Below are positions 6,231 to 6,961 of a DNA stretch of 6,961 bases, in pieces (position 1 is the stretch's first letter; each line of letters begins with the position of its first letter). Source of the DNA: Rhodospirillales bacterium (lineage in GTDB: Bacteria; Pseudomonadota; Alphaproteobacteria; Rhodospirillales; UBA2165); the NCBI GenBank assembly GCA_013204125.1, contig JABMOP010000359.1, positions 1-6,961 on the forward strand, written 5' to 3'. Both the position numbers and the translations under genes were made by a program. Under the pieces are notes generated by a model. It saw only the letters and a program-made list of their open reading frames with translations. It did no database searches and was not told where the DNA came from.

Positions 6231-6961
6231 ATGTCAGCCGGCCTACGTTTCAAAGCTAGCAAGGTAACAAACGTAGTAAATGCGCCGAGAACAATTCCAA
6301 CCCATGGCGATAAAAGCGATACCAGCGCAAATACGATCAGACCAAAATTACAATAGCCGATAATTCTGGAAACCTCGGCATGACTTCGCCCTTGGATGAC
6401 CGCCAACTGATAAAAATGTTCCCGGTGGGCCTGCCAAATTTTTTCCCGCCTGACGGCCCGTCGCGCCAATGTCAGCCCCGAATCTGCGAGATAATACATC
6501 GGTAAAATAAGTGCCGCTGCCCATTCATCATTTGCCGCCAATACTAAAAGCAGCCAGCCGAGCAGGAAGCCCAACGGCACGCTGCCTACATCGCCCAGAA
6601 ATATTCGGGCTGGATGCCAGTTCCACCACAAAAACCCCAAACCAGCGCCGGCAATCGCCGCGGCCTGAATTGCAATCCCGCCGCCGGACCCGGCAATCAA
6701 CGATACGAGCGCAATTCCGATACCGATGCCGAGGGCTTCGATCCCCGAAACGCCATCAATTCCATCCATGAAATTGAATATATTGGTGAAATAAACCCAC
6801 AAGATCATTGCCGCCAATCGGTCGAGCCAAATCGGCGCCAAGTTTTGAAATACCGCTCCGTGCGGTAATGCGAATACAACGACCAAGGCGGCGACAGCCA
6901 ATTGAACCGCCAAGCGCAAAAGCGGCGGTAGTCCCCGAATATCGTCGATCCAGGATAGGAC
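6227..6961 (-). CDS. Polyprenyl-phosphate sugar-1-phosphate transferase, WecA/WbpL family (N-terminus cut off by the right window edge)
   Basis: An integral membrane enzyme that moves a HexNAc-1-phosphate from a UDP-sugar to undecaprenyl phosphate, the first step of a surface polysaccharide repeat unit. The frame stays open to base 6961, so 244 C-terminal residues are visible. The visible part begins VLSWIDDIRGLPPLLRL, which holds the conserved Asp-Asp pair of the MraY/WecA superfamily. NFMDGIDG (63-70) and FLGDVGS (121-127) are the next conserved cytoplasmic motifs, and HREHFYQ (179-185) is the basic loop linked to substrate choice in WbpL-like members. About seven hydrophobic spans are seen, for example near 17-34, 75-92, 97-114, 128-143, 203-219 and 221-237. 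An in-frame TTG at 6919 is not the real start, because the conserved Asp-Asp motif lies upstream of it. About 100 residues are probably missing. It is coupled to the glycosyltransferase by an ATGA overlap. The sugar is likely QuiNAc or FucNAc from context. Confidence 0.93.
   Translation of the reverse strand, partial: VLSWIDDIRGLPPLLRLAVQLAVAALVVVFALPHGAVFQNLAPIWLDRLAAMILWVYFTNIFNFMDGIDGVSGIEALGIGIGIALVSLIAGSGGGIAIQAAAIAGAGLGFLWWNWHPARIFLGDVGSVPLGFLLGWLLLVLAANDEWAAALILPMYYLADSGLTLARRAVRREKIWQAHREHFYQLAVIQGRSHAEVSRIIGYCNFGLIVFALVSLLSPWVGIVLGAFTTFVTLLALKRRPADI

Noticed and set aside
5925..6356. A 143-residue plus-strand frame across the glycosyltransferase start
   Set aside because: It is antisense to two well-supported, overlapping genes and has no recognisable motif or ribosome binding site.
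6227..6919. The transferase gene starting at the in-frame TTG at 6919
   Set aside because: Reading on to 6961 in the same frame adds the conserved SWIDDIRGLPP motif with the catalytic Asp-Asp pair, so the gene is cut by the window edge and does not start at the TTG.
1..6961. Mobile element, defence system, CRISPR array or RNA gene
   Set aside because: No transposase, integrase, direct-repeat array, tRNA-like fold or rRNA stretch was seen. The six genes fill the window except for short gaps.

Overview
The window looks like chromosomal DNA from an alphaproteobacterium, perhaps Rhodospirillales-like. This rests on the overall look of the PurH and membrane dehydratase proteins, not on a marker gene, so the assignment is tentative. 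All six genes lie on the minus strand and transcription runs from high to low coordinates. No tRNA, rRNA, CRISPR array, insertion sequence or other mobile element is visible.

Layout in the direction of transcription. (1) 6961-6227: a membrane polyprenyl-phosphate sugar-1-phosphate transferase of the WecA/WbpL family, cut by the right edge. (2) 6230-5007: a WbuB-like GT4 glycosyltransferase. (3) 5010-4045: an SDR-family sugar epimerase/ketoreductase of the WbpV/WreQ type. These three are joined by 4-base ATGA stop/start overlaps. (4) After a 90-base gap, 3954-2038: a long membrane-anchored UDP-GlcNAc 4,6-dehydratase of the WbpM/PglF/CapD type. (5) After a 95-base gap with a good ribosome binding site, 1942-371: purH, a complete housekeeping gene of purine synthesis. 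(6) Twelve bases further on, 358 to the left edge: the first 119 codons of a class I SAM-dependent methyltransferase, with a ribosome binding site overlapping the purH stop codon.

Genes 1-4 read as a surface polysaccharide (O-antigen or capsule) priming module. The dehydratase would make UDP-4-keto-6-deoxy-GlcNAc, and the SDR enzyme would reduce or epimerise it to UDP-QuiNAc or a relative. The WecA/WbpL enzyme would load the sugar phosphate on undecaprenyl phosphate, and the GT4 enzyme would add a further sugar. The same enzyme set is known from Pseudomonas aeruginosa (WbpM, WbpV, WbpL) and Rhizobium etli (WreV, WreQ, WreU). The exact sugar is an inference.

The main curiosity is purH sitting directly downstream of these genes and tightly coupled to a methyltransferase that itself resembles polysaccharide-cluster methyltransferases. 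I see no clearly novel system. The known families explain nearly all of the sequence, and only two short intergenic gaps remain, both under 100 bases.
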